A stretch of DNA of 42,031 nt from Hyphomicrobiales bacterium (lineage in GTDB: Bacteria > Pseudomonadota > Alphaproteobacteria > Rhizobiales > RI-29), in assembly GCA_016125495.1 (NCBI GenBank), contig WGLQ01000026.1:1-42031 (forward strand), in the 5' to 3' direction. Below are positions 1-9,106 of this stretch, piece by piece. The notes below the pieces were generated by a model, which worked only from the letters and a program-made list of their open reading frames with translations, did no database searches and had not been told where the DNA came from. The translations under genes and the position numbers were made by a program. Within the stretch, counting starts at the first letter, position 1, and every line of letters begins with the position of its first letter.

Positions 1-141
1 GGCGGTGCGCCGGTGACCTCCGACTGGGCCGAGAAAATCGACGCCGACGGCTATGCCGCCGATGCCGCCCACGCGGTCTCGCTCGCCAAACAGCTCGTCG
101 ACGACCTCGCCGAGGAGATGGACGGCGCGCGAAGAAACTGA
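1..141 (+). CDS. Corrinoid (B12-binding) methyltransferase protein, C-terminal end only
   Basis: The window opens inside a reading frame that codes 46 residues before TGA at 139-141. The tail reads GGAPVTSDWAEKIDADGY followed by an Ala-rich helix. This is the usual end of cobalamin-binding corrinoid proteins (MtbC/MttC/MtgC type): the GGAPVT loop followed by the A-D-G-Y segment and a last helix. These proteins carry the methyl group between a substrate:corrinoid methyltransferase and tetrahydrofolate. The N-terminal helical domain and the DxHxxG cobalamin ligand lie outside the window. The next gene downstream encodes the matching corrinoid activator, which supports the call. The substrate (trimethylamine, glycine betaine or other) cannot be told from this fragment. 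Confidence 0.8.
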   Translation, partial: GGAPVTSDWAEKIDADGYAADAAHAVSLAKQLVDDLAEEMDGARRN

Positions 142-754
142 TGGGGTCCCGGCCCAGAGCCCCGAGGTGCGTTCACCTGCGCCTACTCGAAATGCGGGCC
201 GGGCGCAGGAACGCCGACCGGACGGCGTCAGCGGGCGCCGTCCCTCGGGAAGCTTTGCCTTCGGCGAGCGGCTCGGGGACGATGGCCATCGCCAGGTGGA
301 CATGCCGCGGCGCTCGACGGACCGACGGCGGACAACGCTCCAGCGCGTGCAGCCAGTGTTACGTTGCCGGCGAAACCCTCCCTCGCTTCGGAAACGTGAG
401 CCCGCGCCCTCTGGCCCGCTGTTCCGACGTCCCTCGACGGGGACCGTCCGGACGGCGGGCTTTTCTTGCCCTTCGACCTGCTGGCGCTGGCCCGCGGCAC
501 GGTGTGAACGACGGGAGGCCGGCGGCGGCCGCTTCCAGGGACCTCGAGCGGTGTGCCGCCGTTCTGGCGCGACACCCTCTCGCATACCCCGGACAGCTTC
601 AGCTCAACTCCTTTGCCGCTGCGAAACAGCTTAGATTTGCGGCATTCCCGCGCCCCCGATTGCCGGTCCTGGACGATCGGCGGGGCGCGGACCGGAGGTA
701 TCACCGCAAGGGCGAGCGGGACTCGTCCAAGCGCTGCATTCGACAGGAGATGAT
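142..754. other. Long intergenic region between corrinoid protein and activator gene
   Basis: This 613-bp stretch has no convincing gene. Its open frames on both strands are Arg- and Pro-rich, as expected of random GC-rich DNA. It holds one strong intrinsic terminator (414-464, listed separately) and, at its end, the ribosome binding site AGGAGA at 745-750 for the next gene. I looked for a cobalamin riboswitch B12-box and for glycine or SAM riboswitch cores and saw none. The 290 bp between the terminator and the start codon must hold the promoter of the activator gene, but no clear -35/-10 pair stands out. Confidence 0.5.
414..464 (+). terminator. Intrinsic terminator after the corrinoid-protein operon
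   Basis: A long near-perfect hairpin runs from GCCCGCTG at 414 to GGCGGGC ending at 460, with a short CTCGAC-type loop near 434 and several G-U pairs on the plus strand. It is followed directly by TTTT at 461-464. The orientation fits the end of the corrinoid-protein transcript, although it lies about 270 bases past that stop codon. It implies that the activator gene at 755 has its own promoter. Confidence 0.7.
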
Positions 755-2737
755 ATGAGCGGGTTCACGGTTACGTTCGCTTCGGGCGACGGCAAGGCCA
801 AGCCCGTCACCACCACCGCCGAATCCGGTGAGACATTGCTCAAGGCGGCGTGGCGGGCGGGCGCCGAAATCGAAGCGACGTGCGGTGAGCGCGGTCGCTG
901 CCGTAGCTGCCGCGTCAAGGTACTGAAGGGCGAGGTCTCGCCACCGACGATCATGGACACGGTGCAACTGGGTCACGAGGAGGTGCAGGAGCGCTTCCGT
1001 CTCGGCTGCCAGGCGCGCGTCACCGGCGATTGTTCGATCCTCATCGCCCCGCCGAAAGCGGAAGTGAGCCACAAGATCCTCGCGATACGCCGTTCGCCGG
1101 CCGACGATTCGCGCCTCGGCCTCGACAGCGGCGTCGTCAAATCGTTCATCAAGGTCACGCTGCCGGACGACGAGAACCACCAGAGTTCGGACATCGAGGA
1201 GATCGTGCGCGAACTCCCGGTCACGATCACCGCGCCCACCCCCATCGACATCCTGCGCAAGATCCCTCGCGCCCTGCGCGAGGCGGATTGCGAAGTGACC
1301 GTGACCACTTTCAACGGTGAGATCATCGAGATCGAGCCAGGCGACACGACCGCGCACAAATTCGGCATGGCGTTCGACATCGGCACGACGAGCATCGTCG
1401 GCTCGCTGCTCGACCTCGACAGCGGCGCCGAACTCGCCTCGGTCGGCGGCATGAACCCGCAGGCCGCATTCGGTGGCGATCTCATGTCGCGGATCGCCTT
1501 CGTACAGGAGGAGCCCAAGCGCCTGCAGACGCTGCGCGCCAAGGTCCTCAATGCCGTCAATGGCTTCGTTCAGGAGGCCTGTGAGAAGGCCGGGGTCGGG
1601 ATCGAGCACGTCCACAAGATCGTCGTCGTGGGTAATTCGTGCATGCATCACATCTTCGCCGGCATCGACCCGACATTCATGGGGCTCGCACCCTATGCGC
1701 CGTCTGTGCGCGAGGAACTCGTGATGAGCGGGCGGGACGCCCTGCTCAAGAGCGTTCCCAACGCCCGCGTATGCCTCCTGCCGCTGATCGCCGGCTTCGT
1801 CGGTGCCGACACCGTCGCCTGCATGCTCTCGACGCGCATCTACGAGAGCGAGACCATGCGTTGCCTCGTCGACATCGGCACGAACGGCGAGGTGGTGATG
1901 GGCAACAAGGATCGCCTCATCGCCTGCTCGGCGCCGGCCGGGCCTGCCCTCGAGGGCGCCCAGATCCGCCATGGAATGCGCGGCGCGCTCGGGGCGATCG
2001 AGCGGGTCACCATCGACGACGACGTCAGTTGCCAGGTGATCGGCGGGGTGCCGCCAATCGGCATCTGCGGCTCCGGACTGATCGATGCGATCGCGGCGAT
2101 GAGTGGGGCGGGTATCCTCAACGAGCGTGGGCTCATCAGGGCGCCGGGCGCGACGGAATTGCCCGAGAAACTCGCAGGGCGCCTTCGCCATCGCGACAAC
2201 CGGGACGAGTTCGTCCTGACCTGGGCCGAGGATGCCGGAAAGCCCGAGGACGTGACGCTGAACCAGAGCGACGTGCGCCAATTGCAGCTCGCCAAAGGCG
2301 CCATATGCTCAGGCGTCATGCTCCTGCAAAAGGTGCTGGGGCTTTCCAACGACGAGGTCGACGAACTGATGCTGTGTGGCGGGTTCGGCAATTACATCAG
2401 CACCGCAAGTGCCGTCAGAATTCGAATTCTTCCCGACATCCCACTGGATCGCATCACCTATTACGGCAATGCGGCCGGGCTCGGAGCGCAGATGGCGTTG
2501 CTTTCGGAGACGGAACGTGCCAGAGCCAACGAACTCGCCAACCGGGTCGAGCACGTGTCACTTGCGACCCATCCGAGCTTCCAGGACATTTTCGTCGAAG
2601 CGTTGAAATTCCCTGCGGCCGGTTTCGTGCCACGCGAAACGCGCGTGATCGCGAAAGGCAAAGGCAAGGGTGAAGCGCGCACCGCGAAGGGCAGGAAACG
2701 CAAAGCACGCGACGCGACCGTGAGCGAAGGAACGTAG
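755..2737 (+). CDS. Corrinoid activation protein, RACo-like ASKHA/ferredoxin ATPase (DUF4445)
   Basis: A 660-residue protein that should use ATP to drive reductive reactivation of Co(II)-corrinoid to Co(I) in the partner methyltransferase system. The N-terminus is a [2Fe-2S] ferredoxin domain with C43-x5-C49-x2-C52 and C85. A linker leads to an ASKHA (actin/Hsp70-like) domain: phosphate-binding loop DIGTTS at 208-213, VVGNSCMHH at 291-299, then LVDIGTNGEV and a CGSGLIDA motif further on. This is the DUF4445/RACo layout known from corrinoid O- and N-demethylase systems. The start is supported by AGGAGA at 745-750. The last 30 or so residues are very rich in Lys and Arg, which is unusual for the family. 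It stands next to a corrinoid protein and is followed by a GntR regulator. Confidence 0.88.
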   Translation: MSGFTVTFASGDGKAKPVTTTAESGETLLKAAWRAGAEIEATCGERGRCRSCRVKVLKGEVSPPTIMDTVQLGHEEVQERFRLGCQARVTGDCSILIAPPKAEVSHKILAIRRSPADDSRLGLDSGVVKSFIKVTLPDDENHQSSDIEEIVRELPVTITAPTPIDILRKIPRALREADCEVTVTTFNGEIIEIEPGDTTAHKFGMAFDIGTTSIVGSLLDLDSGAELASVGGMNPQAAFGGDLMSRIAFVQEEPKRLQTLRAKVLNAVNGFVQEACEKAGVGIEHVHKIVVVGNSCMHHIFAGIDPTFMGLAPYAPSVREELVMSGRDALLKSVPNARVCLLPLIAGFVGADTVACMLSTRIYESETMRCLVDIGTNGEVVMGNKDRLIACSAPAGPALEGAQIRHGMRGALGAIERVTIDDDVSCQVIGGVPPIGICGSGLIDAIAAMSGAGILNERGLIRAPGATELPEKLAGRLRHRDNRDEFVLTWAEDAGKPEDVTLNQSDVRQLQLAKGAICSGVMLLQKVLGLSNDEVDELMLCGGFGNYISTASAVRIRILPDIPLDRITYYGNAAGLGAQMALLSETERARANELANRVEHVSLATHPSFQDIFVEALKFPAAGFVPRETRVIAKGKGKGEARTAKGRKRKARDATVSEGT

Positions 2738-2858
2738 GCATGAGGCGGCAGGCATTGGCAATGGAATGGCGGGCCGCCATGGGTCTGCCCTCGCGCCGGG
2801 ACGTGGCGCACGAGGCTCGTTGCACATTCGCACGCCGCTGGCACGGGAGGGCTTCATC

Positions 2859-3554
2859 ATGCTGACGATCGAGGCCGAGCGCGAGGTTCACGGCGACCGC
2901 ATGACGATCGAGCCGAGGGTCAAATCCGACCATGCGTACGACATGCTGGTCGACCGCATCATCCACCTCGACTACATGCCCGGCGAGCAACTGCCCGAAA
3001 AGCGGCTCATGGACGAGTTGCAGATCGGCCGCACGCCGGTGCGCGAGGCTTTGCAGCGGCTCGCGGTCGAGGGGCTCGTCTGCCGCGAGCGCCACCGCGG
3101 CATCTACGTCTGCGAAGTCGATGCGCACAGTGTCGAGGAACTCTTCGAGTATCGACTGGCGACGGAAGGGATGATCGCACGACTGGCGGCGAGCCGCATC
3201 AAGAAGGATCGGCTGGCGGTGCTGCGCGCGTTGCACAAAATGGCCGACGAGGAGATCGTCACCGGCAAGTGCCAGAGCTACACGTTGCACGCGCGCGCGC
3301 TTTACGTCTCGATGGCGGCGGCTTCGGGCAATCTGCATTTCCAAGAAGCGGCGCCACGCGTCTTCAATCTCGATGCGCGGCTCACCGTCATCGCCAGCCG
3401 CGCACCCGACGACTGGTGCCATTTCGCTCGAGGAAGCTCGACGGCGATGGGCGAATTGCTGGACTGCTTCGAGAACCAGCTGGCCGACGAAGCCGAGCAT
3501 CTCGCAAAGCTCTATGTCGTGCGCCGCTATCGCGAGTTCCTGGCGCGCTTTTGA
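2859..3554 (+). CDS. GntR-family transcriptional regulator, FadR/FCD subfamily
   Basis: A 231-residue regulator. The N-terminal winged helix carries the typical PGEQLPEKRLMDELQIGRTP segment followed by VREALQRLAVEGLV. The C-terminal part is an all-helical FCD-type effector domain with E-x3-R near its first helix (EELFEYRLATEGM) and His and Asp residues that could bind a metal. An upstream extension to 2766 is open but not like the family; the ATG at 2859 has GGGAGG at 2845-2850 and is preferred. It lies 121 bp after the corrinoid activator on the same strand, so it may control that demethylation locus, with a carboxylate or amino compound as ligand. The ligand is not known. Confidence 0.85.
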   Translation: MLTIEAEREVHGDRMTIEPRVKSDHAYDMLVDRIIHLDYMPGEQLPEKRLMDELQIGRTPVREALQRLAVEGLVCRERHRGIYVCEVDAHSVEELFEYRLATEGMIARLAASRIKKDRLAVLRALHKMADEEIVTGKCQSYTLHARALYVSMAAASGNLHFQEAAPRVFNLDARLTVIASRAPDDWCHFARGSSTAMGELLDCFENQLADEAEHLAKLYVVRRYREFLARF

Positions 3555-3633
3555 GCGTCGGCGACGCCACCCCGAGGCGAAGCGAGCGCGGCCCGACGGG
3601 GGCGCCAGGCCAGCAGGCGCGCGCTGGCTCGCC

Positions 3634-3990
3634 CTACTGGCGAATGAGCAGGTTCTTCACCGTTTGACCGTTGCGGCCATAGAAGGCCCACGACAGCTCG
3701 CAGAACGCCTCGACGCTGGAGCCCTCGAGAAAATCCTTGGCCTCGGAACGGCCGAGTTCGTAGCCACTCGTCCAGGCATCGCCGCCGGCCTTCTCCAGCG
3801 TCTCGGCGAGTTCCTTGCGGATCGCGTCGTTCCTCCCGAGATTCTCGCAGGTTTCGTCGGCGAGATCGACGCGGCCCCAATGGTAGGCTGCATCCGCGAT
3901 CTCGCGCTTGGAGAAGGCATGAGCCGCATCGGCCGCCAGCAAGCCGGCAAGACACGCCAGGGCGGCAACCAAAGACAAGCGGGATGACAT
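3634..3990 (-). CDS. Small secreted protein of unknown function
   Basis: A 118-residue protein with a clear Sec signal peptide: MSSRLS, a hydrophobic stretch (about residues 6-20), then ADAAHA as probable cleavage site near residue 25. The mature part has about 93 residues, mostly helical in character, with two cysteines that could form a disulfide (CENLGRND and AFCELSW). No family is recognised. The ATG at 3990 is preferred over upstream in-frame starts because it opens the signal peptide and has AAAGGA about nine bases before it. It is divergent from the ligase gene at 4149 and converges on the GntR gene. Confidence 0.7.
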   Translation of the reverse strand: MSSRLSLVAALACLAGLLAADAAHAFSKREIADAAYHWGRVDLADETCENLGRNDAIRKELAETLEKAGGDAWTSGYELGRSEAKDFLEGSSVEAFCELSWAFYGRNGQTVKNLLIRQ

Positions 3991-4148
3991 CGTCGGGAGT
4001 CCTTTCCGGCGCACTTGGTTCGTCTCACAAATCACGTAACCAGCACATGCAGCCGATTCAAGGCCGCGCATCGAAACGTGCGCCCTTTTCCAGGGCCCCA
4101 TCGGGCGCTAGCCTCAGTTGAGCAACGACACTCGACCGGGGGAACGCC

Positions 4149-5279
4149 ATGGCCGATCAACCGCCGTTCACGATCGGCATCGAGGAAGAGTACCTGCTCG
4201 TCGATATCGAAACCGGCGACCTCAGGAGCGATCCTCCGGCGTCGCTGATGGATGACCTCAAGGGCCGGCTCGGCGAGCGCGTGACGCCCGAGTTCCTGCG
4301 CGCGCAGGTCGAGGTGGGGACCGGCGTCTGCCGGACCGTGGGGGAGGCGCGGGCCGAACTCGGCGAGTTGCGCTCGACCATCATCGAGGTCGCGGCCGCC
4401 TACGGGATCGCGCCGATCGCGGCCTCCACCCATCCGCTGGCGAACTGGCGGGCGCAACCGCACACCGACAAGGATCGCTACAATGTCCTTGCCCACGACA
4501 TGCAGGTGGTCGCGCGCCGGCTGCTGATCTCCGGCATGCACGTGCATGTCGGCGTGGCGCCGGACGATCTGCGCATCGATCTGATGAGCCAGGTGTCCTA
4601 TTTCCTTCCACACCTGCTGGCGCTGTCCTGCTCCTCACCCTTCTGGCAAGGCGAGGCAACCGGATTGCGATCCTACCGTCTCGCCGTCTTCGACGAGTTG
4701 CCACGCACCGGGCCGGCACCCGAATTCGCAAGCTTCGGAGAGTTCCAGCGCACCGTCGCCGTTCTGGTGCGGGCCGGTCTCATCCAGGATGGCAGCAAGC
4801 TCTGGTGGGATCTGCGGCCACACCACAGATTTCCGACGCTCGAGATGCGGATCACCGATCTCTGCACGCTCATCGAGGATGCCGCGGCCGTGGCGGCGAC
4901 CTACCAATGCCTCCTCCGGATGCTCTGGCGGCTGCGTCTTTCGAACCAGCGCTGGCGCACCTATTCGAGCGTGCTCGTCGGCGAGAACCGCTGGCGCGCC
5001 CAGCGCTACGGCCTTGCCGACAGCCTCGTCGACTTCGGGCGGGGCGAACTCGTCGCCTTTCGTGATCTCGTCGGGGAATTGCAGGCCCTGATCGCCGAGG
5101 ACGCCGAGGCGCTCGGGTGCACCGCCGAGATCGCGCATCTCACGCGGATTCTCGAGCGCGGCAACAGCGCCGATCGCCAGATCGCGACCTACGAAGCGGC
5201 TCTCGCGGAAGGGCATGAAAAGGACGCGGCGCTGCGCGCCGTCGTACGTCAGCTGATGCGTGAGACCGCGGTGACATAA
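4149..5279 (+). CDS. ybdK: YbdK-type carboxylate-amine ligase (glutamate-cysteine ligase 2 family)
   Basis: A 376-residue ATP-dependent ligase of the GCS2 family. Family marks include IGIEEEYLLVD at residues 9-19 (metal-binding glutamates), SGMHVHVGV in the middle, and DLRPHHRFPTLEMRITD for nucleotide/metal binding. The length is what is normal for YbdK (about 370). E. coli YbdK has weak gamma-glutamylcysteine synthetase activity and its true substrate is uncertain, so a role beyond a carboxylate-amine ligase is not claimed. The start has GGGGGAA just upstream. The gene stands alone: divergent from the small secreted protein and convergent with the type I secretion operon, only 21 bp away. 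Confidence 0.88.
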   Translation: MADQPPFTIGIEEEYLLVDIETGDLRSDPPASLMDDLKGRLGERVTPEFLRAQVEVGTGVCRTVGEARAELGELRSTIIEVAAAYGIAPIAASTHPLANWRAQPHTDKDRYNVLAHDMQVVARRLLISGMHVHVGVAPDDLRIDLMSQVSYFLPHLLALSCSSPFWQGEATGLRSYRLAVFDELPRTGPAPEFASFGEFQRTVAVLVRAGLIQDGSKLWWDLRPHHRFPTLEMRITDLCTLIEDAAAVAATYQCLLRMLWRLRLSNQRWRTYSSVLVGENRWRAQRYGLADSLVDFGRGELVAFRDLVGELQALIAEDAEALGCTAEIAHLTRILERGNSADRQIATYEAALAEGHEKDAALRAVVRQLMRETAVT

Positions 5280-5300
5280 CCCATCGCGCGGCCCTCTGGC

Positions 5301-6680
5301 CTAGCGCTCCCGCAGCGCGTTCTGCGCCATGCGGGTCATGGGCTTCATGAGATAGGCGAGTACCGTCTTGTCGCCGGTTCGCACGTCGACGTCGGCGACC
5401 ATGCCCGGCATGATCTCGAGTTCGCGCGGTCCGTTGCGCAGCGTGCTCGCCTCGGTGCGCACGCGGATGAGGTAATATGTTTCCCCGCGATCATCGGTGA
5501 TGCTGTCCGCGCCGACCTGCTCAACCTTTCCGTCCAGACCGCCATAGAGGGAAAAATCATAGGCGCTCAGTTTGACGAGCGCTTCCTGGCCGGGGCGCAG
5601 GAACGCGATGTCCTGCGGCCGGATGCGGGCCTCCACCAGCAGCGTGTCGTCGACGGGCACGATCTCGACGAGGTCGTGCCCGGGCTGGACCACCTGGCCG
5701 GGGGTCGTCACGTGAACGGTCTTGACGATGCCGCCGACGGGGGCCGTCACCGTGGTCCGCTCGAGCCGGTCCGCCGTCGCGCGCGCTGCCTCGGTGAGGG
5801 AGGCAAGCTCGATGCGGGTCGCGTTCAACTCCTTCAGCGCCTCGTTGCGGAAGGCCGAAAGCCGCTCGCGGCGGCGATCCTCGGCCTCGGCCCTGGCACT
5901 CGCGAGCCGCGGCAGGGAGAGGCGGGCCGCCTCAAGCGCCCCGGCGGTGTCGTTCACCTTGCTCTCGATGGCCAGTATCTCCGAACGCGAGACCGCACCC
6001 GAGCGCGCAAGCGGCTTGACGAGGGCATGCTCCTCGCGGGCGAGTTCCAGTGACTTTGCGAGGGTCTCGATCCGTGCCTCGACCTCGATGATCTCCTGGG
6101 CCCGTTGGGCGGCCTGGTGCTCGAAGGCGGCGAGCGCGGAGGTCAATTCGCGTCGCCGGGTCTCGTAGTGTTCGCGTTGGCGGGCGACCAACTCGGGGCG
6201 CCGCGCAACGAGGTCGGTGGAAAACTCGGGCTCGCGATCATTGCCCTCGGCTTCGAGGCGGGCAATCGTGGCGGCGAGGCCGTCGAGCCGCTCCTGGACC
6301 TCCCCGAGGGAGGAGCCGGCGAGCGTCGGATCGATGCGCAGAATGACTTGACCGGCCTCGACGCGGGCTCCCTCGCGCACGAGGATTTCGCGCACGATGC
6401 CGCCCTCGAGGTTCTGGACGATCTGCAGGCGACTTGCAGGAACGACGCGACCCGGTCCGGTCGTCACCTCCTTGACCGTCGCAAAGGCCGCCCAGGCGAT
6501 GAATGTCGCGACGAGCGCCATCAGCGTTGCCAACAACAGGCTCACCCCGCGCGAAGGCGGCTGCATGAGATCGGCGCTGAGCGAGGTCGGCACGCCGAGG
6601 GCGCGCGGCGCCTCAACCGGGCGGCTGGCGCGGTCGTCGAGCGGGTGGGCGCCGGTGAGGGTATTGCGTGCCATCGTCAT
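5301..6680 (-). CDS. HlyD-family type I secretion periplasmic adaptor
   Basis: A 459-residue membrane-fusion protein that links the inner-membrane ABC exporter to the TolC-type channel. A cytoplasmic N-terminus of about 45 residues precedes one membrane helix (about 46-68). Next come a beta-barrel/lipoyl half-motif (VVPASRLQIVQNLEGGIVRE, 79-98), a long Glu/Arg/Ala-rich coiled coil (about 125-300), the second lipoyl half, and a C-terminal beta-barrel ending in PGMVADVDVRTGDKTVLAYLMKP, the usual HlyD/LapC ending with changes only at single positions. The ATG at 6680 overlaps the exporter stop by four bases (ATGA), so the two are translationally coupled. A much longer open frame upstream is a shadow of the exporter gene. 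Confidence 0.93.
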   Translation of the reverse strand: MTMARNTLTGAHPLDDRASRPVEAPRALGVPTSLSADLMQPPSRGVSLLLATLMALVATFIAWAAFATVKEVTTGPGRVVPASRLQIVQNLEGGIVREILVREGARVEAGQVILRIDPTLAGSSLGEVQERLDGLAATIARLEAEGNDREPEFSTDLVARRPELVARQREHYETRRRELTSALAAFEHQAAQRAQEIIEVEARIETLAKSLELAREEHALVKPLARSGAVSRSEILAIESKVNDTAGALEAARLSLPRLASARAEAEDRRRERLSAFRNEALKELNATRIELASLTEAARATADRLERTTVTAPVGGIVKTVHVTTPGQVVQPGHDLVEIVPVDDTLLVEARIRPQDIAFLRPGQEALVKLSAYDFSLYGGLDGKVEQVGADSITDDRGETYYLIRVRTEASTLRNGPRELEIMPGMVADVDVRTGDKTVLAYLMKPMTRMAQNALRER

Positions 6681-8944
6681 GCGGCCCCCGCTCCAGGCTT
6701 GATCCGAACGCTGGCGGCGCGGGTGCGCGTCATGGCCTCGAGTTCCTTCAGAACGACCGACTTGGGGCCGTCGAGAATCTTGCGTCCCGCTTCGAGCACG
6801 ATGAGGCGGTCGACGATGGCGAGCACGGCCGGACGGTGGGAAATGACGACCAGCGTGCGCGCGCGGCAGGAGCGGGTGAGTGCCTCGACGACGACCTGCT
6901 CGGTCCGACCGTCCATGTCGCTCGTCGGTTCGTCGAGGAGGAGCACGCTCGGCTCGCCGAGGAAAGCGCGCGCGAGTGAAACGGATTGACGCTGACCGCC
7001 CGAAAGGCCGGCGCCACGTTCGCGCACCGGGGTGTCGAGCCCCTTCGGCATGCGCATGATCCAATCGAGCGCACCGGCGGAGCGGACCGCCGCGAGCACG
7101 GCCTCGTCCGAAGCGCCCGGATCGGAGAGCGCGATGTTGGAGCGGATCGTGCCGTGGAAGAGGTCGGAGCCCTGCAGCGCGAAGCCGACGTGACGGCGCA
7201 GCACGGCGGGGTCCAACTGGCCGGCAGGAACACCATCGACGAGGACCCGTCCGGACGTCGGGCGCGCGAGTGACTGAATGAGCCGCAGCGCCGTCGTCTT
7301 GCCACTGCCGATGGCGCCGATGATGGCGACCTTTTCGCCGGGCTCGATGTCGAAGGAGATATCGAGGAGCGAGGGGGGCGCGTCCGGCTCATAGGAAAAG
7401 GTCACACGCTCGAAGGTGATGCGGCCGGCGATGCGCGACGGTGTCAGCAGGCGGCGGCCCGCCGGGCGCTCCTGCTCGGCGTGGACGATGGCATCGAGGG
7501 CGGTGAAGGCGAGGCGGACCTGATGCAGGCGCGTCACCAGCATGGCGATCTGGCCGAGTGGCTGGAGGGCGCGGCCGGCGAGCATGGTCGCGGCGATGAG
7601 CCCGCCCATGGTGAGGTCGCCGGCGGCCACGAGATAGAAGCCGACGACGATCATGGCGATCTGCGTCAGGGTCTGGAGGGCCTGGACGCAGGAATGCCCG
7701 AGGCTCGAGCGCTCGCGGATGGCGTGGGATGTGCGCACGTGACCGGCGACGGCGCCCTCCCACTTCGAGGCGGCCCAGCTCTCGGCATTGCATGCCTTGA
7801 CGGTCTCGAGCCCGACCACCGTCTCGACCACGACGGCGTTTTTTTGCGCGGTCTCGCGAAACGCTTCCTCGGTCAACCGGGTGAGCGAACGCTGGGTCAA
7901 CCATCCCGTGAGGACGACGACAGGGATCGCGGCGAGAAGGAGCCAGCCGAGTGGTCCGGCAATGATGAAAATGGCGGCGACGAAAACGAAGAGGAAGGGA
8001 GCGTCGCCGAAGGCCGTCAGCGTCGCCGAATTGAAGAAGTCTCTTATGGTCTCGAACTCGCGCAGCGCATTGGCCCGCACCCCGGCCGAGACCGGACGGT
8101 CCGGCAGGCGAGCCCCCATCAGCCGCCCGAAGACGAAGCCCGAGAGCACCACATCGGCCCGCCGACCCGCTATATCGACGAAGCGGGCGCGCAGCACCTT
8201 GATCGCCATGTCGAAGACCGTCGCCAGCATGACGCCGATGGCGAGCGCCCAGAGCGTTTCCTCGATCGCATTCGGCAGAACGCGGTCGTAGACGTTCATG
8301 GTGAAGAGCGGCAGAGCCAGCGCCAGGACATTGATGGCAAGCGTTGCCAGGATGGCCTCGGCATAAATTCCCCGGCTCGCGGAAAATGCCGGCAGGAACC
8401 AGCCCCGGCGTCGCTCGGAAAGCGCGCCCTCGCCGCGCTCGTCGAGGCCGCTCGCGGGCCGCAGGACGATGACGGTGCCGCTGGCGGCGGCCGTCAACTC
8501 GGCGATCGGGCGAAGCTTGCGGGTCTCGGGGTCGGCGGGGTCGCAGATCTCGGCCCGCACGGCGCGGCCGCCCCACCGGCGCTCGATGCGCCAGACCGTC
8601 GCAAGGCCGCCGTCGCGCAAGAGGACGATGGCCGGCAGCTCGATGTCGGCAAGGCGCGCGACGGGCCTTGCGACCGCCTCGCCCGCCAGTCCGGCGCGGG
8701 CGACCGCCATGTCGAGGTGTGCGAGCGTCAGGCGGCCATCGGTCAGTGGTAACCCGGCCTTGATGGCGATCGCCGTACTCGGCAGCCCGTGATGGCGCGC
8801 GACCTCGACGATCGCTTCGGCCAGGAGGTCACGATCCGCGCGGACTTTGGGCGCAGCGGTTGCCGCAGTAGAAGCTTCACGCGCGCCGACGATGCCGCGC
8901 GCGGCGATCTCGAGTTCGCTCTGGAGTTTGCCGACCTCGTTCAT
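6677..8944 (-). CDS. Type I secretion ABC transporter (permease fused to ATPase), LapB/HlyB type
   Basis: A 755-residue half-transporter that powers export of the RTX adhesin. Residues about 35-165 form a C39-peptidase-like domain. The catalytic cysteine is absent (HHGLPSTAIAI stands where peptidases have a Cys), so it should bind the substrate without cutting it, as in HlyB and LapB. A six-helix membrane domain follows (about 190-480). The ATPase domain has Walker A GAIGSGKTT near 543, signature LSGGQRQ near 647, Walker B SVLLLDEP near 666, and an ISHRP switch histidine. GAGG lies seven bases before the ATG. The gene sits between tolC and hlyD homologues in one operon. The 162-bp gap upstream to tolC shows nothing notable. 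Confidence 0.94.
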   Translation of the reverse strand: MNEVGKLQSELEIAARGIVGAREASTAATAAPKVRADRDLLAEAIVEVARHHGLPSTAIAIKAGLPLTDGRLTLAHLDMAVARAGLAGEAVARPVARLADIELPAIVLLRDGGLATVWRIERRWGGRAVRAEICDPADPETRKLRPIAELTAAASGTVIVLRPASGLDERGEGALSERRRGWFLPAFSASRGIYAEAILATLAINVLALALPLFTMNVYDRVLPNAIEETLWALAIGVMLATVFDMAIKVLRARFVDIAGRRADVVLSGFVFGRLMGARLPDRPVSAGVRANALREFETIRDFFNSATLTAFGDAPFLFVFVAAIFIIAGPLGWLLLAAIPVVVLTGWLTQRSLTRLTEEAFRETAQKNAVVVETVVGLETVKACNAESWAASKWEGAVAGHVRTSHAIRERSSLGHSCVQALQTLTQIAMIVVGFYLVAAGDLTMGGLIAATMLAGRALQPLGQIAMLVTRLHQVRLAFTALDAIVHAEQERPAGRRLLTPSRIAGRITFERVTFSYEPDAPPSLLDISFDIEPGEKVAIIGAIGSGKTTALRLIQSLARPTSGRVLVDGVPAGQLDPAVLRRHVGFALQGSDLFHGTIRSNIALSDPGASDEAVLAAVRSAGALDWIMRMPKGLDTPVRERGAGLSGGQRQSVSLARAFLGEPSVLLLDEPTSDMDGRTEQVVVEALTRSCRARTLVVISHRPAVLAIVDRLIVLEAGRKILDGPKSVVLKELEAMTRTRAASVRIKPGAGAA

Positions 8945-9106
8945 CCTGCTGCCTCACGGGCGACCATACTGGCCCGCTGCTGACGTCCCTCGGGGTGCGG
9001 CTCACGAGCCCGGGCGCACCGAAGCGCGACGAAAGCCCTATCCGCAAAAAGGGAGTGTCCGGCAAACTGGTAAAGCGCAGGAAAACAACGTTTGGAAAAG
9101 CCGCGA

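Noticed and set aside
142-754. Cobalamin or glycine riboswitch before the corrinoid activator
   Set aside because: No B12-box or glycine-core sequence was found by eye; only a terminator hairpin is clear.
701-2281. Minus-strand open frame of 526 codons across the corrinoid activator
   Set aside because: Shadow of the well-supported RACo-like gene on the plus strand.
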